Source: JADFUS01 sp964600025 (GTDB lineage: Bacteria; Bacteroidota; Bacteroidia; Bacteroidales; Rikenellaceae). From it: a stretch of DNA of 12,044 bases. The notes below the pieces were generated by a model. It made no database searches. It saw only the letters and a program-made list of their open reading frames with translations, and was not told the origin of the DNA. Positions 1 through 10,800 of this stretch are shown piece by piece. Positions within the stretch are counted from its first letter, which is position 1; each line of letters starts with the position of its first letter. Both the position numbers and the translations under genes were made by a program. The DNA is taken from NCBI GenBank assembly GCA_964600025.1, contig CAZRHJ010000050.1:1-12044 (forward strand), read 5' to 3'.

Positions 1-75
1 CTACGTTATGACCATCAGCAAAATAGCCTAAGAGATCCGAGTTTATTGGGAGCTTATAAGATTTTGGAGATATAA
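1..75 (+). CDS. 3' tail of an unidentified gene entering from the left edge
   Basis: Frame 1 is open from the first base to a TAA at 73-75 and reads ...RDPSLLGAYKILEI. Only 24 residues are visible, too few to assign a family. The reason to treat it as possibly coding is that the inverted copy at the right edge has a homologous open tail, ...LLGACKISER, with its stop at the equivalent position and no indels between the two. The differences include several amino-acid changes, so selection on the protein is not demonstrated. A multicopy gene such as a transposase is an inference. The alternative is that this is non-coding repeat DNA that happens to be open. Confidence 0.3.
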   Translation, partial: LRYDHQQNSLRDPSLLGAYKILEI

Positions 76-180
76 AAATTTTAAAAATTATTTTTCCAAG
101 CCCCTCACAAATTAAAACACTGTAATATATTATCGCTTAATTCATTACAACGATTTTTAAAATTTTTACCAGACACCAAT
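41..180 (+). repeat. Left copy of a ~140-bp dispersed repeat
   Basis: This copy starts with GTTTATTGGGAGCTT, continues through CCAAGCCCC and AAAACACTGTAAT, and ends near AAAATTTTTACC. It matches the reverse complement of 11904-12044 almost throughout, at roughly 85% by eye and essentially without gaps. Positions of about 98-180 also match the reverse complement of 5211-5291. Its inner half holds an imperfect palindrome in which TGTAATATATTA (120-131) faces TAATTCATTACA (138-149), about 10 of 12 pairs. The outer part overlaps the open reading frame tail that stops at 75. It resembles an end of a mobile or multicopy element, but the full unit is not contained in the window. Confidence 0.8.
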
Positions 181-201
181 AATTGTTTTTAGCGAATAGT
201 G

Positions 202-249
202 CTAATAAAAAAATACTTACTCTGTTAGGAGTAAGTATTTTTTTATTAG
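202..249. terminator. Perfect 21-bp bidirectional terminator hairpin
   Basis: Bases 202-222 and 229-249 are perfectly complementary around a 6-base loop (223-228). The arms contain a run of seven A opposite seven T, so either strand gives a G/C-containing stem ending in a U-run. It lies 13 bases past the stop of the minus-strand TPR gene and also faces the plus-strand reading frame tail that enters from the left edge. It can therefore end transcription from both sides. Confidence 0.9.
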
Positions 250-262
250 TGTCAAACAATTA

Positions 263-1237
263 TTATTGTTGAACTGCTTTTTGAAGTTGCTCAATAAGTT
301 TTTTAGCAGTTTCTGCGTTAGCACCTACTGTAACTTGTTTGTAGTATTCAATAGCTTTTGGATTGTTTTTCAATTCTTGGAAAGCGATAGCTACAAAGAA
401 TGCTGCGTTTGCTTTTGCCTCAGGGTTAGTTTGAATACTAACTGCGTTAGCACCTACTTTTGCAATTTCAGCATAGTTTTTAGAGTCGTTTAAGATTTGA
501 ATTTTAGCCAATTCTACGTTTGGAGTGTTTGGAGAATATTTTGCAGCTTTCTCACAAGCAGCCAATGCTTTTGTATAATCTTTTGCTTTCAAAGCCTCTG
601 CAACAACAGCCATATTTTCAGCAGTAGCAGCTTTTTTTGCCATTGCACCTGCATTTGCATAACGAGAGTTAGACTCGCCCAATGCAATTACTTTTGCAAA
701 TAATTCGTCAGCTTTTGCAGTGTTGCCAGCTTTTGAATAACATTGTGCAGCAAAAATACCGTTTTTGAAGTCTTTGTCATTATCTGTCAATGCAGTTTCT
801 GCGATAGCAGCTGCACCAGCGAAATCATTAGCTTTGTATTTTTCTGTTGCTTGAACACGATATACAGTACTAATCATATTGTCAGCCATCAATTTGTTTC
901 TAAGGTCAGCAGTGCTACCAGCAACTTTTGATGCATTTTTGAATTCTGCAAGAGCTGCGTCAAATTGTTTCTTTTGAGCGTTCATTTTTCCACTATTCAT
1001 ATAAGACTGAACCAAGAAAGAATTAGCTTGTTTTACAGTAGCTGTAACATCTTCCTCTGCTGTTTGTCCCATATCAACAACTTCTTGGAAAAGTTTAGCT
1101 GATTGAGAAAATTGCTTTGCATTAAATGCAGCAGCAGCTTCGTTAAATTTAGTTTGCACTTCTTGTGCTGTTTGGGCAAATGCTGTACCTGCAAACATAA
1201 TTGCAAATAAAGCAATAGTTAATTTGATTTTTTTCAT
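263..1237 (-). CDS. Secreted tetratricopeptide-repeat protein
   Basis: The 324-residue product starts with a clear signal peptide, MKKIKLTIALFAIMFAGTAFA, with probable cleavage around AFA-Q (residues 19-22). This places it in the periplasm or at the cell envelope. There is no lipobox cysteine. The rest is alanine- and lysine-rich and almost entirely helical. TPR-like helix pairs appear at about 26-57, 68-107, 122-153, 160-187, 210-238 and 278-305, with the usual small/aromatic spacing (for example NPKAIEYYKQV near the end). TPR proteins act as protein-binding scaffolds. No enzymatic domain is visible, and the partner is unknown. The gene stands alone: it has its own promoter upstream (1279-1309), the neighbouring slyD has its own terminator, and a strong terminator follows. 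The ATG is preceded by an A/T-rich leader of about 40 bases. The TPR call is firm; the precise role is not known. Confidence 0.85.
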   Translation of the reverse strand: MKKIKLTIALFAIMFAGTAFAQTAQEVQTKFNEAAAAFNAKQFSQSAKLFQEVVDMGQTAEEDVTATVKQANSFLVQSYMNSGKMNAQKKQFDAALAEFKNASKVAGSTADLRNKLMADNMISTVYRVQATEKYKANDFAGAAAIAETALTDNDKDFKNGIFAAQCYSKAGNTAKADELFAKVIALGESNSRYANAGAMAKKAATAENMAVVAEALKAKDYTKALAACEKAAKYSPNTPNVELAKIQILNDSKNYAEIAKVGANAVSIQTNPEAKANAAFFVAIAFQELKNNPKAIEYYKQVTVGANAETAKKLIEQLQKAVQQ

Positions 1238-1278
1238 AAGAAATTACTATTATTATTAATTTATTTTTTCAACAAAGT

Positions 1279-1309
1279 CAAAGATAGTTATTTCATTTCT
1301 AAAACCAAA
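1279..1309 (-). promoter_or_regulatory. Bacteroidota-type promoter for the TPR gene
   Basis: On the minus strand a TTTG (1306-1309) is followed after 19 bases by TATCTTTG (1279-1286), an exact match to the TAnnTTTG -7 element. The -7 element is about 41 bases upstream of the ATG, and the promoter lies between the slyD terminator and the TPR gene. Confidence 0.75.
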
Positions 1310-1336
1310 AAAAAAGTTATTTTTTTATGTTGAAAC

Positions 1337-1365
1337 AAAAAAAAGAGTGGATATACCACTCTTTT
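1337..1365 (-). terminator. Rho-independent terminator of slyD
   Basis: A 10-bp perfect stem (1341-1350 with 1356-1365, arm AAAAGAGTGG) closes a 5-base loop. On the minus strand it is followed by a run of eight T counted from the stem base (1344 down to 1337). It sits 22 bases past the slyD stop codon. Confidence 0.9.
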
Positions 1366-1387
1366 CTGATTTTTATAGATGTTTTTA

Positions 1388-1945
1388 TTATTTGCAACCA
1401 CACTCGCCGCAGCAACCGTCTTCGCAACCACCTTCGCTACCTTCATCACAACCGCAAGAGCAACCGCCTTGTGGAGCCATAAATTTCTGCATATCTTCTG
1501 GTGTAGATTCTCTAACGCCTTCAACTTTAACTTCGAAGTTAAGAGTTTTACCAGCCATTGGAGAGTTGAAGTCCATAACAACTACTGATTCTTTAACCTC
1601 TACAACACGACCTGGCATTTGGTTGCCTTGGTTGTCCATCATAGGAAGAACAGCACCTGCTTTAACGATTTCTTCGTCAAATTTGCCCTCTACTGTGAAA
1701 ATATCTTTTGGAAGTTCAACGATAGCTTCTTGTACTAATTCGCCATAACCATCTGCTGGTGAAAGAGTAAATGTTGCTGTTTCGCCAGCTTCTTTACCTA
1801 ACAAATTTTCTTCAAATTTAGGTAGTAACATACCCATACCGAATACAAATTCTAATGGTCTTTCAGCTGTTGCTTGGTCTGCAATTTCACCGTTTACAGT
1901 TAATGTATAAGATACAGATACATAACTATCTTTTGCGATTTTCAT
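1388..1945 (-). CDS. slyD: SlyD-type FKBP peptidyl-prolyl cis-trans isomerase with cysteine-rich tail
   Basis: The 185-residue product is a cytoplasmic folding helper with proline isomerase and chaperone activity; there is no signal peptide. The N-terminal FKBP part includes FGMGMLLPKFEENLLG (about 35-50) and the DGYG motif (65-68). An insert-in-flap chaperone domain follows at about 70-125, and the FKBP fold then resumes (MDFNSPMAGKTLNFEV, 124-139). The family usually has D-x-N-H-P-L-A-G at this last site; here Ser128 replaces the histidine. The tail (160-185) has eight cysteines (162, 164, 166, 174, 178, 179, 182, 184) and many glycines and acidic residues. The first 159 residues contain no cysteine or histidine. 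SlyD tails bind nickel or zinc in enterobacteria through His and Cys; a thiolate-only metal site here is an inference. The gene lies 94 bases downstream of gcvP with no clear promoter of its own, so it may be partly transcribed by readthrough. Confidence 0.9.
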   Translation of the reverse strand: MKIAKDSYVSVSYTLTVNGEIADQATAERPLEFVFGMGMLLPKFEENLLGKEAGETATFTLSPADGYGELVQEAIVELPKDIFTVEGKFDEEIVKAGAVLPMMDNQGNQMPGRVVEVKESVVVMDFNSPMAGKTLNFEVKVEGVRESTPEDMQKFMAPQGGCSCGCDEGSEGGCEDGCCGECGCK

Positions 1946-1978
1946 ATTGATTTTTGTTTTTAAATTATAAAATAGCTA

Positions 1979-2011
1979 TGAGGTTACGGGGCATTTCTGC
2001 CCGCAACCTCA
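1979..2011 (-). terminator. Hairpin between gcvP and slyD, probable (leaky) gcvP terminator
   Basis: TGAGGTTACGGGGC (1979-1992) pairs with GCCCGCAACCTCA (1999-2011), with one mismatch and one bulged base, around a short loop. It is one of the most G/C-rich spots between genes in the window and lies 29 bases after the gcvP stop. The minus-strand sequence after it has only a broken T-run (CTATTTTATAATTT), so termination may be incomplete. A role as a 5' structure of the slyD transcript is the alternative. Confidence 0.6.
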
Positions 2012-2039
2012 CAGTTAAAACGTTATTTTGTTAGAATTA

Positions 2040-4898
2040 TTATTCCCATTTGTTAAATGCACTGCAAGCACATACCAAATTTCTATCACCAAATCCGTTA
2101 TCTACCTTAGTAACATAAGGCCAGAATTTGTTGTCACGAACCCAGCTAAGTGGGAATGCAGCTTCTTCACGAGAATATTTGTGATTCCACTCGTTAGCAC
2201 CAACTTCAAAACAAGTGTGAGGAGCATTTTTAACAACGCTATCTTCTGGGTCTGCTTGACCGTTAGCTAATTGTTCGCACTCACGTTTGATTTGGATAAG
2301 TGTTTCGATAAATCTATCCATTTCTGCTTTTGGCTCAGACTCAGTAGGCTCAATCATCAAAGTTTCGTGAACTGGGAATGAAAGAGTTGGAGCGTGGAAA
2401 CCATAGTCCATCAAACGACGAGCAATATCACCAGACTCAATACCGTAGTCTTTTTTGTAGTTACGGTAGTCCAAAATCAATTCGTGACCTACACGGCCAG
2501 TTGCACCAGAGTAAACAATACCAAATTCTTTTTTCAAAGAACAAGCCATATAGTTAGAGCTAACCAAAGCGATTGCAGTTGTTTTTGCAAGACCTTCGGC
2601 ACCCAACATTTTGATATAACCATAAGTGATAGGCAACAATAAAGCATTTCCCCAAGGTGCAGAAGATACTGCTGTACCTCTACGACCACCAATTTCTGGA
2701 ACTACTGTTGAGCTTGGTAGGAATTCTACTAAGTGTTTTGCTACACCAATAGTACCAACACCAGGACCACCACCACCGTGAGGCATACAGAATGATTTGT
2801 GTAGGTTCAAGTGACAAGCGTCAGCACCGATAAATCCTGGGCTTGTTTGACCTGTTTGACCTTCCATATTAGCACCGTCCATAAATACTTGACCACCGTT
2901 AGCGTGAACTGCGTCAATGATAGTTTTGATTTCTTGCTCAAATACACCGTGTGTAGATGGGTAAGTAATCATTGCACCAAACAAGTTAGCTTTGTTTGCT
3001 TCTGCTTTTGTGATAAAGTCTTGAACATCAATATTACCTTTATCGTCACTGTTTACGATAATGATTTTAAGACCAACCATTGTAGCTGTTGCAGGGTTAG
3101 TACCGTGTGCAGATGCTGGAATTAACATAATGTTACGGTCTTTGCCACCGTGAGCATCGTGCCATTTACGAATTACAGAAACTGCTGCGTACTCGCCACT
3201 TGCACCAGATAGAGGCTGGTTAGAAACTGCTGCAAAACCAGTAATTTCTGCAAGGTCTTTCTCTAATCCACGGTTCATTTCGTTGTAACCCTCACGTTGT
3301 GAAGCTGGAACGAATGGGTGAATATTACCGAAACCTGCCATAGACAATGACATAAGTGTAGCCGCTGGGTTAAGTTTCATAGTACAAGAACCCAATGGAA
3401 TCATACTGTTTGTCAATGAAATATCACGACGAACAAGAGTATGAATATAACGCATTAAGTCTGTTTCTGATGTGTAACGGTTGAAAATTTCTTCTTGCAT
3501 AAATGGAGTCTGACGAGCCATAGATGGGCAGAAACCTTTTACCTCTGCAACTTCTGTCAATACGATAGTCTCTTTACCAGCATTCTCAGCAAAGATAGAG
3601 ATGATTGTATTGATTTCTGCAAGAGTAACAACCTCGTCCATACTTATTCTAACATAGCCTTCTTTTGCATAAGCAAGGTTCATTCCTTTTGCAAGAGCAA
3701 TTTTCTCGATTTTTGCAGGTTCTGCTTTAACCTCGATAGTGTCGAAGAAACATTCAGAAGAAATTTCATAACCTAATTCTTTCAATGCACCAGCCAAAGC
3801 TACTGCGTGAGAGTGGATATGCATTGCTATACGCTCAATTCCTTTTGGGCCGTGGTATACACCATACATACCAGCCATTACTGCCATAAGTGCAGAAGCT
3901 GTACAGATGTTAGATGTAGCTTTATCACGTTTGATATGTTGTTCACGAGATTGAAGAGCCAAACGAAGTGCTTTGTTGCCAAGACGGTCAACAGTAACAC
4001 CAATGATACGTCCAGGTATCATACGTTTGTATTCAGCTTTTGTAGCGATATAACCTGCTGCTGGACCACCTAAGCCCATAGGAATACCAAAACGTTGAGT
4101 GTAACCAGCTACAACGTCTGCACCCCACTCAGCTGGTGATTTTAACAAAGCAAGAGCCATTGTGTCAGCAACTGCTGTTACAAGGATATCTGCTGCGTGA
4201 GCTTTTTCAGTAAATGATGCGTAATCACGGATTTCGCCATTTGCTGCTGGGTATTGTAGAATAGCACCAAATTCTTTGCCTGTAAACTCATAAGAAGCAA
4301 AATCACCTACTGTGATTTCGATGCCTTGTGGATATGCACGAGTCATCAATACATCAAGAGTTTGAGGGAAGATATTTTGGTCAACAAAAAGAATATTGCG
4401 GTTTTCTTTTACTGCTTGACGGCTACGTGCGTAGTGCATCATAGTCATACTCTCTGCTGCTGAAGTACCTTCGTCCAACAAAGAACAGTTACAAATTTCC
4501 ATACCTGTCAATGAACAAATCATTGTTTGGAAATTCAATAGAGCCTCCAAACGACCTTGTGAAATTTCAGCTTGGTATGGAGTGTAAGAAGTGTACCAGT
4601 TTGGATTTTCCAAAATGTTACGTACGATTGCAGGAACAACTGCTGTTGGATAGTAACCCATACCAATGAATGTACGCAATGGTTTGTTCATTGCAGCAAG
4701 TTCGTTGATGTGGTTAATATATTCCCACTCAGACATACCACCGTTTTCGATTTCAAGTGGTTTTGGAAGACGAATATTTGCAGGATATACTTGGCTAAGT
4801 AGCTCCTCAACAGACGAAACGCCAATTACTTTTAGCATTTCTTGTACATCAGCATCAGTAGGACCAATGTGACGATTCATAAAAATGTCTTGACTCAT
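2040..4898 (-). CDS. gcvP: Glycine dehydrogenase (decarboxylating), P-protein of the glycine cleavage system
   Basis: This PLP enzyme of the cytoplasmic glycine cleavage complex decarboxylates glycine and passes the aminomethyl group to the lipoyl arm of GcvH. At 952 residues it is the single-chain form, the length of the E. coli protein (957). It is not the split P1/P2 form found in many Firmicutes. The N-terminus carries the family motif NRHIGP (residues 8-13). The C-terminal half carries the cofactor site LNLHKSFCMPHGGGGPG, with the PLP lysine at Lys701 (codon at 2796-2798), preceded by DGANMEGQ. The reading frame is intact. The chosen ATG gives MSQDIFMNRHIGP, as in homologues. gcvT, gcvH and the lipoamide dehydrogenase gene are not adjacent, so the complex must be completed from elsewhere in the genome. 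A TATCTTTG promoter element lies about 94 bases upstream. Confidence 0.97.
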   Translation of the reverse strand: MSQDIFMNRHIGPTDADVQEMLKVIGVSSVEELLSQVYPANIRLPKPLEIENGGMSEWEYINHINELAAMNKPLRTFIGMGYYPTAVVPAIVRNILENPNWYTSYTPYQAEISQGRLEALLNFQTMICSLTGMEICNCSLLDEGTSAAESMTMMHYARSRQAVKENRNILFVDQNIFPQTLDVLMTRAYPQGIEITVGDFASYEFTGKEFGAILQYPAANGEIRDYASFTEKAHAADILVTAVADTMALALLKSPAEWGADVVAGYTQRFGIPMGLGGPAAGYIATKAEYKRMIPGRIIGVTVDRLGNKALRLALQSREQHIKRDKATSNICTASALMAVMAGMYGVYHGPKGIERIAMHIHSHAVALAGALKELGYEISSECFFDTIEVKAEPAKIEKIALAKGMNLAYAKEGYVRISMDEVVTLAEINTIISIFAENAGKETIVLTEVAEVKGFCPSMARQTPFMQEEIFNRYTSETDLMRYIHTLVRRDISLTNSMIPLGSCTMKLNPAATLMSLSMAGFGNIHPFVPASQREGYNEMNRGLEKDLAEITGFAAVSNQPLSGASGEYAAVSVIRKWHDAHGGKDRNIMLIPASAHGTNPATATMVGLKIIIVNSDDKGNIDVQDFITKAEANKANLFGAMITYPSTHGVFEQEIKTIIDAVHANGGQVFMDGANMEGQTGQTSPGFIGADACHLNLHKSFCMPHGGGGPGVGTIGVAKHLVEFLPSSTVVPEIGGRRGTAVSSAPWGNALLLPITYGYIKMLGAEGLAKTTAIALVSSNYMACSLKKEFGIVYSGATGRVGHELILDYRNYKKDYGIESGDIARRLMDYGFHAPTLSFPVHETLMIEPTESEPKAEMDRFIETLIQIKRECEQLANGQADPEDSVVKNAPHTCFEVGANEWNHKYSREEAAFPLSWVRDNKFWPYVTKVDNGFGDRNLVCACSAFNKWE

Positions 4899-7800
4899 AT
4901 TTTTATTAAAATTTTAATGTTTTTTGCACTTATGTAATAGAGTTGTAACGCTTTAAAAATTAACGTAGTTACTTACTCTAAAAATAACTTTGCAAAGATA
5001 ATTAAATCTTTATAATATAGAAATTATTGAGCCATTTTTATATCAAAAATCATTAATATATTAACTTGGCGTACAATAATCAACAAATATTATGCGAGAA
5101 TGTTTGCTGTTTAACAATAGTAGTTTTGGTCTAAATACTGTGTTTTAGTTTATTCAAAAAACTTAAAAAAGCTGAGTTTATTTTTAAACTCAGCTTATAT
5201 TATAGTCTTGTATTTGTGTCAGCTAAAAATTTTAAGAATGATTGTAATGAATTATAAATAATGTATTACAGTGTTTTATATTTATAAAGAGTTTCGTTTT
5301 TAGCTAACGGCACTTACGCTTAGAATTTTATACCAGTATAAGTTTGTGGAGAAAGTGCTTTAAGTTCTGCTTTAACAGAATCCGAAACTTCGAGTGTTTC
5401 GATAAAGCTCGCAATATCTTCACGTGTGATAGCTTTATTTGTACGAGTAAGCTGTTTAAGTGCTTCGTAAGGGTTTGGATAATCCTCACGGCGAAGAATT
5501 GTTTGAATACCTTCTGCAACTACTGCCCAGTTACGCTCCAAATCACGATTGAATGCTTCGTTGTTGATAATCAATTTGTTAAGACCACGTGTAAGAGAAC
5601 GCAAAGCTATGATAGTGTGTCCCATTGGAACGCCTATGTTGCGTAATACTGTTGAGTCTGTAAGGTCTCTTTGCATACGTGAGATAGGAAGTTTCATTGA
5701 AAGGTGGTTGAAAATAGCATTTGCAATACCTAAGTTGCCTTCTGCATTTTCAAAATCAATAGGATTTACTTTGTGTGGCATTGCAGATGAACCAACCTCA
5801 CCAGCTTTGATTTTTTGTTTGAAATATTCCATTGATATGTAAGTCCACATATCACGGCATAGGTCAATCAAGATAGTATTGATACGTTTGTAGCCGTCAA
5901 AGATAGCTGCAATATTATCGTAATGCTCAATCTGTGTTGTTGTTTGTGAACGGTCAAGTCCCAAAGTGTTGTTTACAAAATTATTTGCAAATGCAACCCA
6001 ATCAATACCTGGGTATGCAGCGTGATGAGCATTGAAGTTACCTGTTGCACCGCCAAATTTAGCTGGGCAAGGGATTTTGCTCAAAAGCAAGATTTGTTTT
6101 TTTAGTCGTTCAACAAATACTTTAATTTCTTTGCCAAGACGTGTTGGACTTGCTGGTTGGCCGTGAGTGTGTGCAAGCATAGGGATTTCTTCCCATTCTG
6201 TTGCAAGACCGTCCAAAAGTGCAACTACATCATTCAATATTGGTAAATAAACTTCGTTTGAAGCATCACGTAATGAATATGGTATAGATGTGTTGTTGAT
6301 GTCTTGACTTGTAAGACCAAAATGTACAAATTCTTTTAGTTTGCCTAAATTTAATTCGTCCATTTTCTCTTTGATAAAATACTCAACTGCTTTTACGTCG
6401 TGGTTTGTAGTTTTTTCAATGTCTTTGATGCGTTGTGCATCGTCTGCTGAGAATGTGCGATAAATATCTCGCAATGTCTCGAAGTTATCTTTGCCAAACG
6501 ATGAAAGTTGTGGCAATGGCAACTCGCACAATGCAATGTAATACTCAATCTCTACCAATACACGGTAACGTATAAGAGCATATTCAGAAAAATAATTAGC
6601 TAATTCTCCACAAGATTTGCGGTAACGTCCGTCGATTGGCGAAATAGCTGTCAAAGTATTTAGTTCCATAGTACTATATCTATTAAGATTTAAGCCACAA
6701 AATTACAAAAATCATTTTTACTACCCAACAAAATAATAATATATTTCAAAACTTCGTTAGTATTTTTGTAAAAGAAACAATAAATAACTATTTTTGTAGG
6801 CTCAAACACTAATTTTATTATGGCATTTTTAGGTACATTATTTTCCATTATTTTGGGATTTTATATTCTTGGATTTTTTGCAAGAATATTTTTAAGATTT
6901 TGGATAAGAAAAAAAGTTAAAGATTTTGAACAAGGTAAAACCTCTGGTGGGTTCTACCGTGCGTGGACTAATACGCAAGGTTGGAAGGCTCAAAATCCTA
7001 ATCAAAACCAGTCTTCTCAACACGAGGGAGATGTTACTATCACTTCGGACGGAAATCGTAACCGTAATATTGACAAAAATATTGGCGAGTACGTAGAATT
7101 TGACGAAATAAAAGAAAATAAATAATCTTTTTATCGTGTTTTTGGCACGTTTTTTTTAGAGAAAATTCCACTGTTTAGTACTACTAAACAGTGGAATTTT
7201 TATTTTTTTATATGGGTTATTTGATTGATAATTAGCAACTTTTTGTTGGTTTAGTTGCAAAAGACAATAATCTTTTGTATATTTACGAGCAATTAAATAT
7301 AATTACTTATGGACAACTACAAACTATCTTTGGAATATGTTCTGAATTGTAGCCCAAAGTCGCTTTATACGCTTGTGAGTTTGCCCTCGGGGCTTACTAC
7401 TTGGTTTGCAGATAGAGTGGATAGAGTGGGCGATAGTCTGAATATATTTTGGGGCAAGTCTTCGGAGATTGCCGATGTTATTTCTACCGATGGAGCTACC
7501 TATATTCGTTATCAGTGGGAGCGTGATAGAGGTACTGAACGCTATTTTGAGCTAAGTATTCACGTTTCGGATATTGCAAAGGTCGTATCTCTTACAATTA
7601 CAATTTTGGGTAGCGAAGAAGATATTGACGACGCTCCACAGTTGTGGGACAACTCAATCGAAAATCTAAAAAGAAATTTAGGAATAAAATAACTGCGTTT
7701 TTGGCGAATGTATAACACAACATTACGCAAATTTTGGCGTTCTTTGTAAAAAAATCACTATCTTTGCAAACTTAATGTAGGTGTTTTTTTTACGCACAGA

Positions 7801-10800
7801 GAATAATGAAAATAAAAACGGTAGATAGATTTATACTAAAATCCTATTTAGGTCCTATGATAGCGACCTTCTTTATCGTTATGTTTATCTTGATGATGAA
7901 CGGTCTGTGGCTGTATATAGACGAAATTGTAGGGAAAGGGCTTCCGTTTTCGGCTATCGTCAAATTGATTTATTATTTTAGTGTTACAATGGTTCCATTG
8001 GGTCTGCCTTTGGCTACACTTTTGGCTGCTATTATGACAATGGGTAATTTGGGTGAAAACTACGAACTTACAGCCTTGAAATCGGCAGGTATATCTTTGG
8101 TTCGTATTATTCGTCCAATTCTTATTTTAGCGGTGTTTATTTCTATTGCGAGTTTTTTTGTGATAAACAACTATGTGCCATACTCTGTTCGACAACTTGG
8201 AAAAGTGCTTTCGGATATTCGTTCCCAACGCCAAGAAATTGAATTTATAGATGGAATGTTTTTTAATGGTATTCCAAACATTAGTATCAGAGTAGAAAAA
8301 CAAGACAAAAAAACAAAACAACTAACTGGGGTTTTGATTTATGATAACCGTGATAGAAGTGTTTCTAAAACTATTGTTGCAGATAGTGGCTATATTGCAA
8401 TATCGGACGATAAAGAGTATATGAACATAAAGCTCAACCACGGTTCGAGTTTTGAGGATAACCGAAATTATCAATGGTATGATAAGCCGTTTATGCGTGT
8501 AAATGATTTTGAACAGCAGGTGATGATTCTCAAATTAGACGGTTTTAATTTTTCGGAAAGTGGTAGTAATATTTTTGCAGGTCGAAGTGATACCAAAAAT
8601 ATTAGTGAATTGCAACACGATATTGATTCTATAAATTTAGTAGCCGAAAAGCGTATAAATGATTTTTCGAGCAGTTTTTTGAAAAACTATTTTTATAGAA
8701 TGGATACTTTGGTGATACATAAAAATTCAAAAGACTCGCTATTATTTGCAAAAGCACAACGACAAAATGCAATTATTACTCGCGAAACGGTTGATACATT
8801 GTCTATTACGACTAAAAAAAATATATTCGAAGACGCAGACGAACGTTTATCAAATTTAGTGTCGTTTTCGGACGGAGGACACTCGCAGGTAACAGGTAGC
8901 ACAATTACTCTTTATAGGTCAAAAGCAGATTGGCACAAGAAAATAGCATTACCTATATCGGTATTTATTTTCTTTTTGATTGGAGCTCCATTGGGGGCAA
9001 TCATTAGACGTGGAGGATTGGGTATGCCTGTGGTAATATCTGTGATTTTCTTTGTGTTCTATTATATGATGTCTATTTCTGGCGAGAGAATGGTATGGGA
9101 CGGAGCGTGGATACCTTTTGCTGGTATGTGGTTGTCGTCTTTTATACTTGCTCCGATAGCTATATTTTTGACTTTGAAAGCTCGTAGCGACTCTCAGTTG
9201 CTAAATGCCGAGACTTATTATAATTTGTTTAAAAAAACAAAAAACTATTTACAGGTAATTAAAGAAAAAACAAAAAAATATGCAAGAAGAAAAAACTTTT
9301 AAATTGAACACTATCGAGGAAGCTCTTGAAGATTTGAGAGCTGGTAAAGTCTTGATTTGTGTTGATGACGAGGACAGAGAGAATGAAGGGGACTTTATTT
9401 GTGCTGCCGAAACTGTAACAACAGAAACTGTTAATTTTATGGCACGTTACGGACGTGGACTAATTTGTTGTCCACTTACTCGTGAACGTTGCAACGAACT
9501 AAAATTGGATATGATGGTGGGTGAAAACACTTCACTACACGCTACTCCTTTTACTGTTTCAGTGGATTTGTTGGGTCAAGGTTGTACAACAGGTATCTCG
9601 GCTTTTGATAGAGCATCTACTCTTAGAGCTTTGGTTAATCCCGAAACTCGTCCAGAAGATTTAGGTCGTCCAGGTCATATCTTCCCTCTTTTGGCTCAAA
9701 AGAAAGGCGTTTTGCGTCGTCCTGGCCATACAGAGGCAGTTGTGGATTTGACACGTTTGGCAGGTTTGCGTCCTGGCGGTGTTTTGGTTGAGATTTTGAA
9801 TGAGGACGGCACTATGGCTCGTTTGCCTCAGCTTATCGAGGTTGCAAAAAAATGGGGACTTAAAATAATATCTATTGCAGACTTGATTAAATACCGTTTG
9901 AAAAAAGAAACTATCGTAACTCGTGGTGTTACTGCAAATATGCCTACTGAGTACGGTGATTTCAAAATCATTCCTTTCCGTCAAGAAAATGACGAATTGG
10001 AACACGTTGCACTTGTAAAAGGAGAGTGGACAGATGATGAGTCAATACTTGTACGTATGCACTCATCTTGTCTGACTGGTGATGTGTTTGGTTCTTGTCG
10101 TTGTGATTGTGGAGCTCAGCTTAAAGAGTCTATGCGTATGATTCAAGAGGCGGGAAAAGGTGTTGTTGTATATCTTAGCCAAGAGGGTCGTGGTATTGGA
10201 CTTTTCAACAAAGTTCACGCTTACAAACTTCAAGAAGAAGGTTTGGATACAGTTGAGGCAAATATCAAACTTGGATTTGCTGCTGATGAGCGTGATTATG
10301 GCGTTGGAGCATCTATTTTGAGAGAACTAAACGTTACACATATAAGATTGCTTACTAATAATCCTCAAAAACGTGCTGGACTTACTGGCTACGGGCTTGA
10401 AATTGTTGAAAATGTTCCGATTGTTATCAAGCCTAACAAATTCAACGAAGATTATTTGCGTACGAAAGAATTGCATATGGGTCATACTTTGGGATTATTC
10501 AAAAAATAGTTATTATGGTGGAAGCTAAGAGTTTGAGAATAGTATATATGGGTACGCCCGATTTTGCAGTTGAGCCTTTGCGTAAATTGCATACAGAGGG
10601 ATATAATATAGTTGCAGTTGTAACTATGCCCGACAAACCTGCGGGTCGTGGTCAAAAACTTAGACCTTGTCCCGTAAAAGAGTATGCAGTAGCTAACAAT
10701 CTTCCACTTTTACAGCCAGAGAAACTCAAAGATGAACAGTTTTTGACTACCCTTAGAGATTTGAATTTGGATTTGGGTGTAGTTGTTGCATTCAAAATGT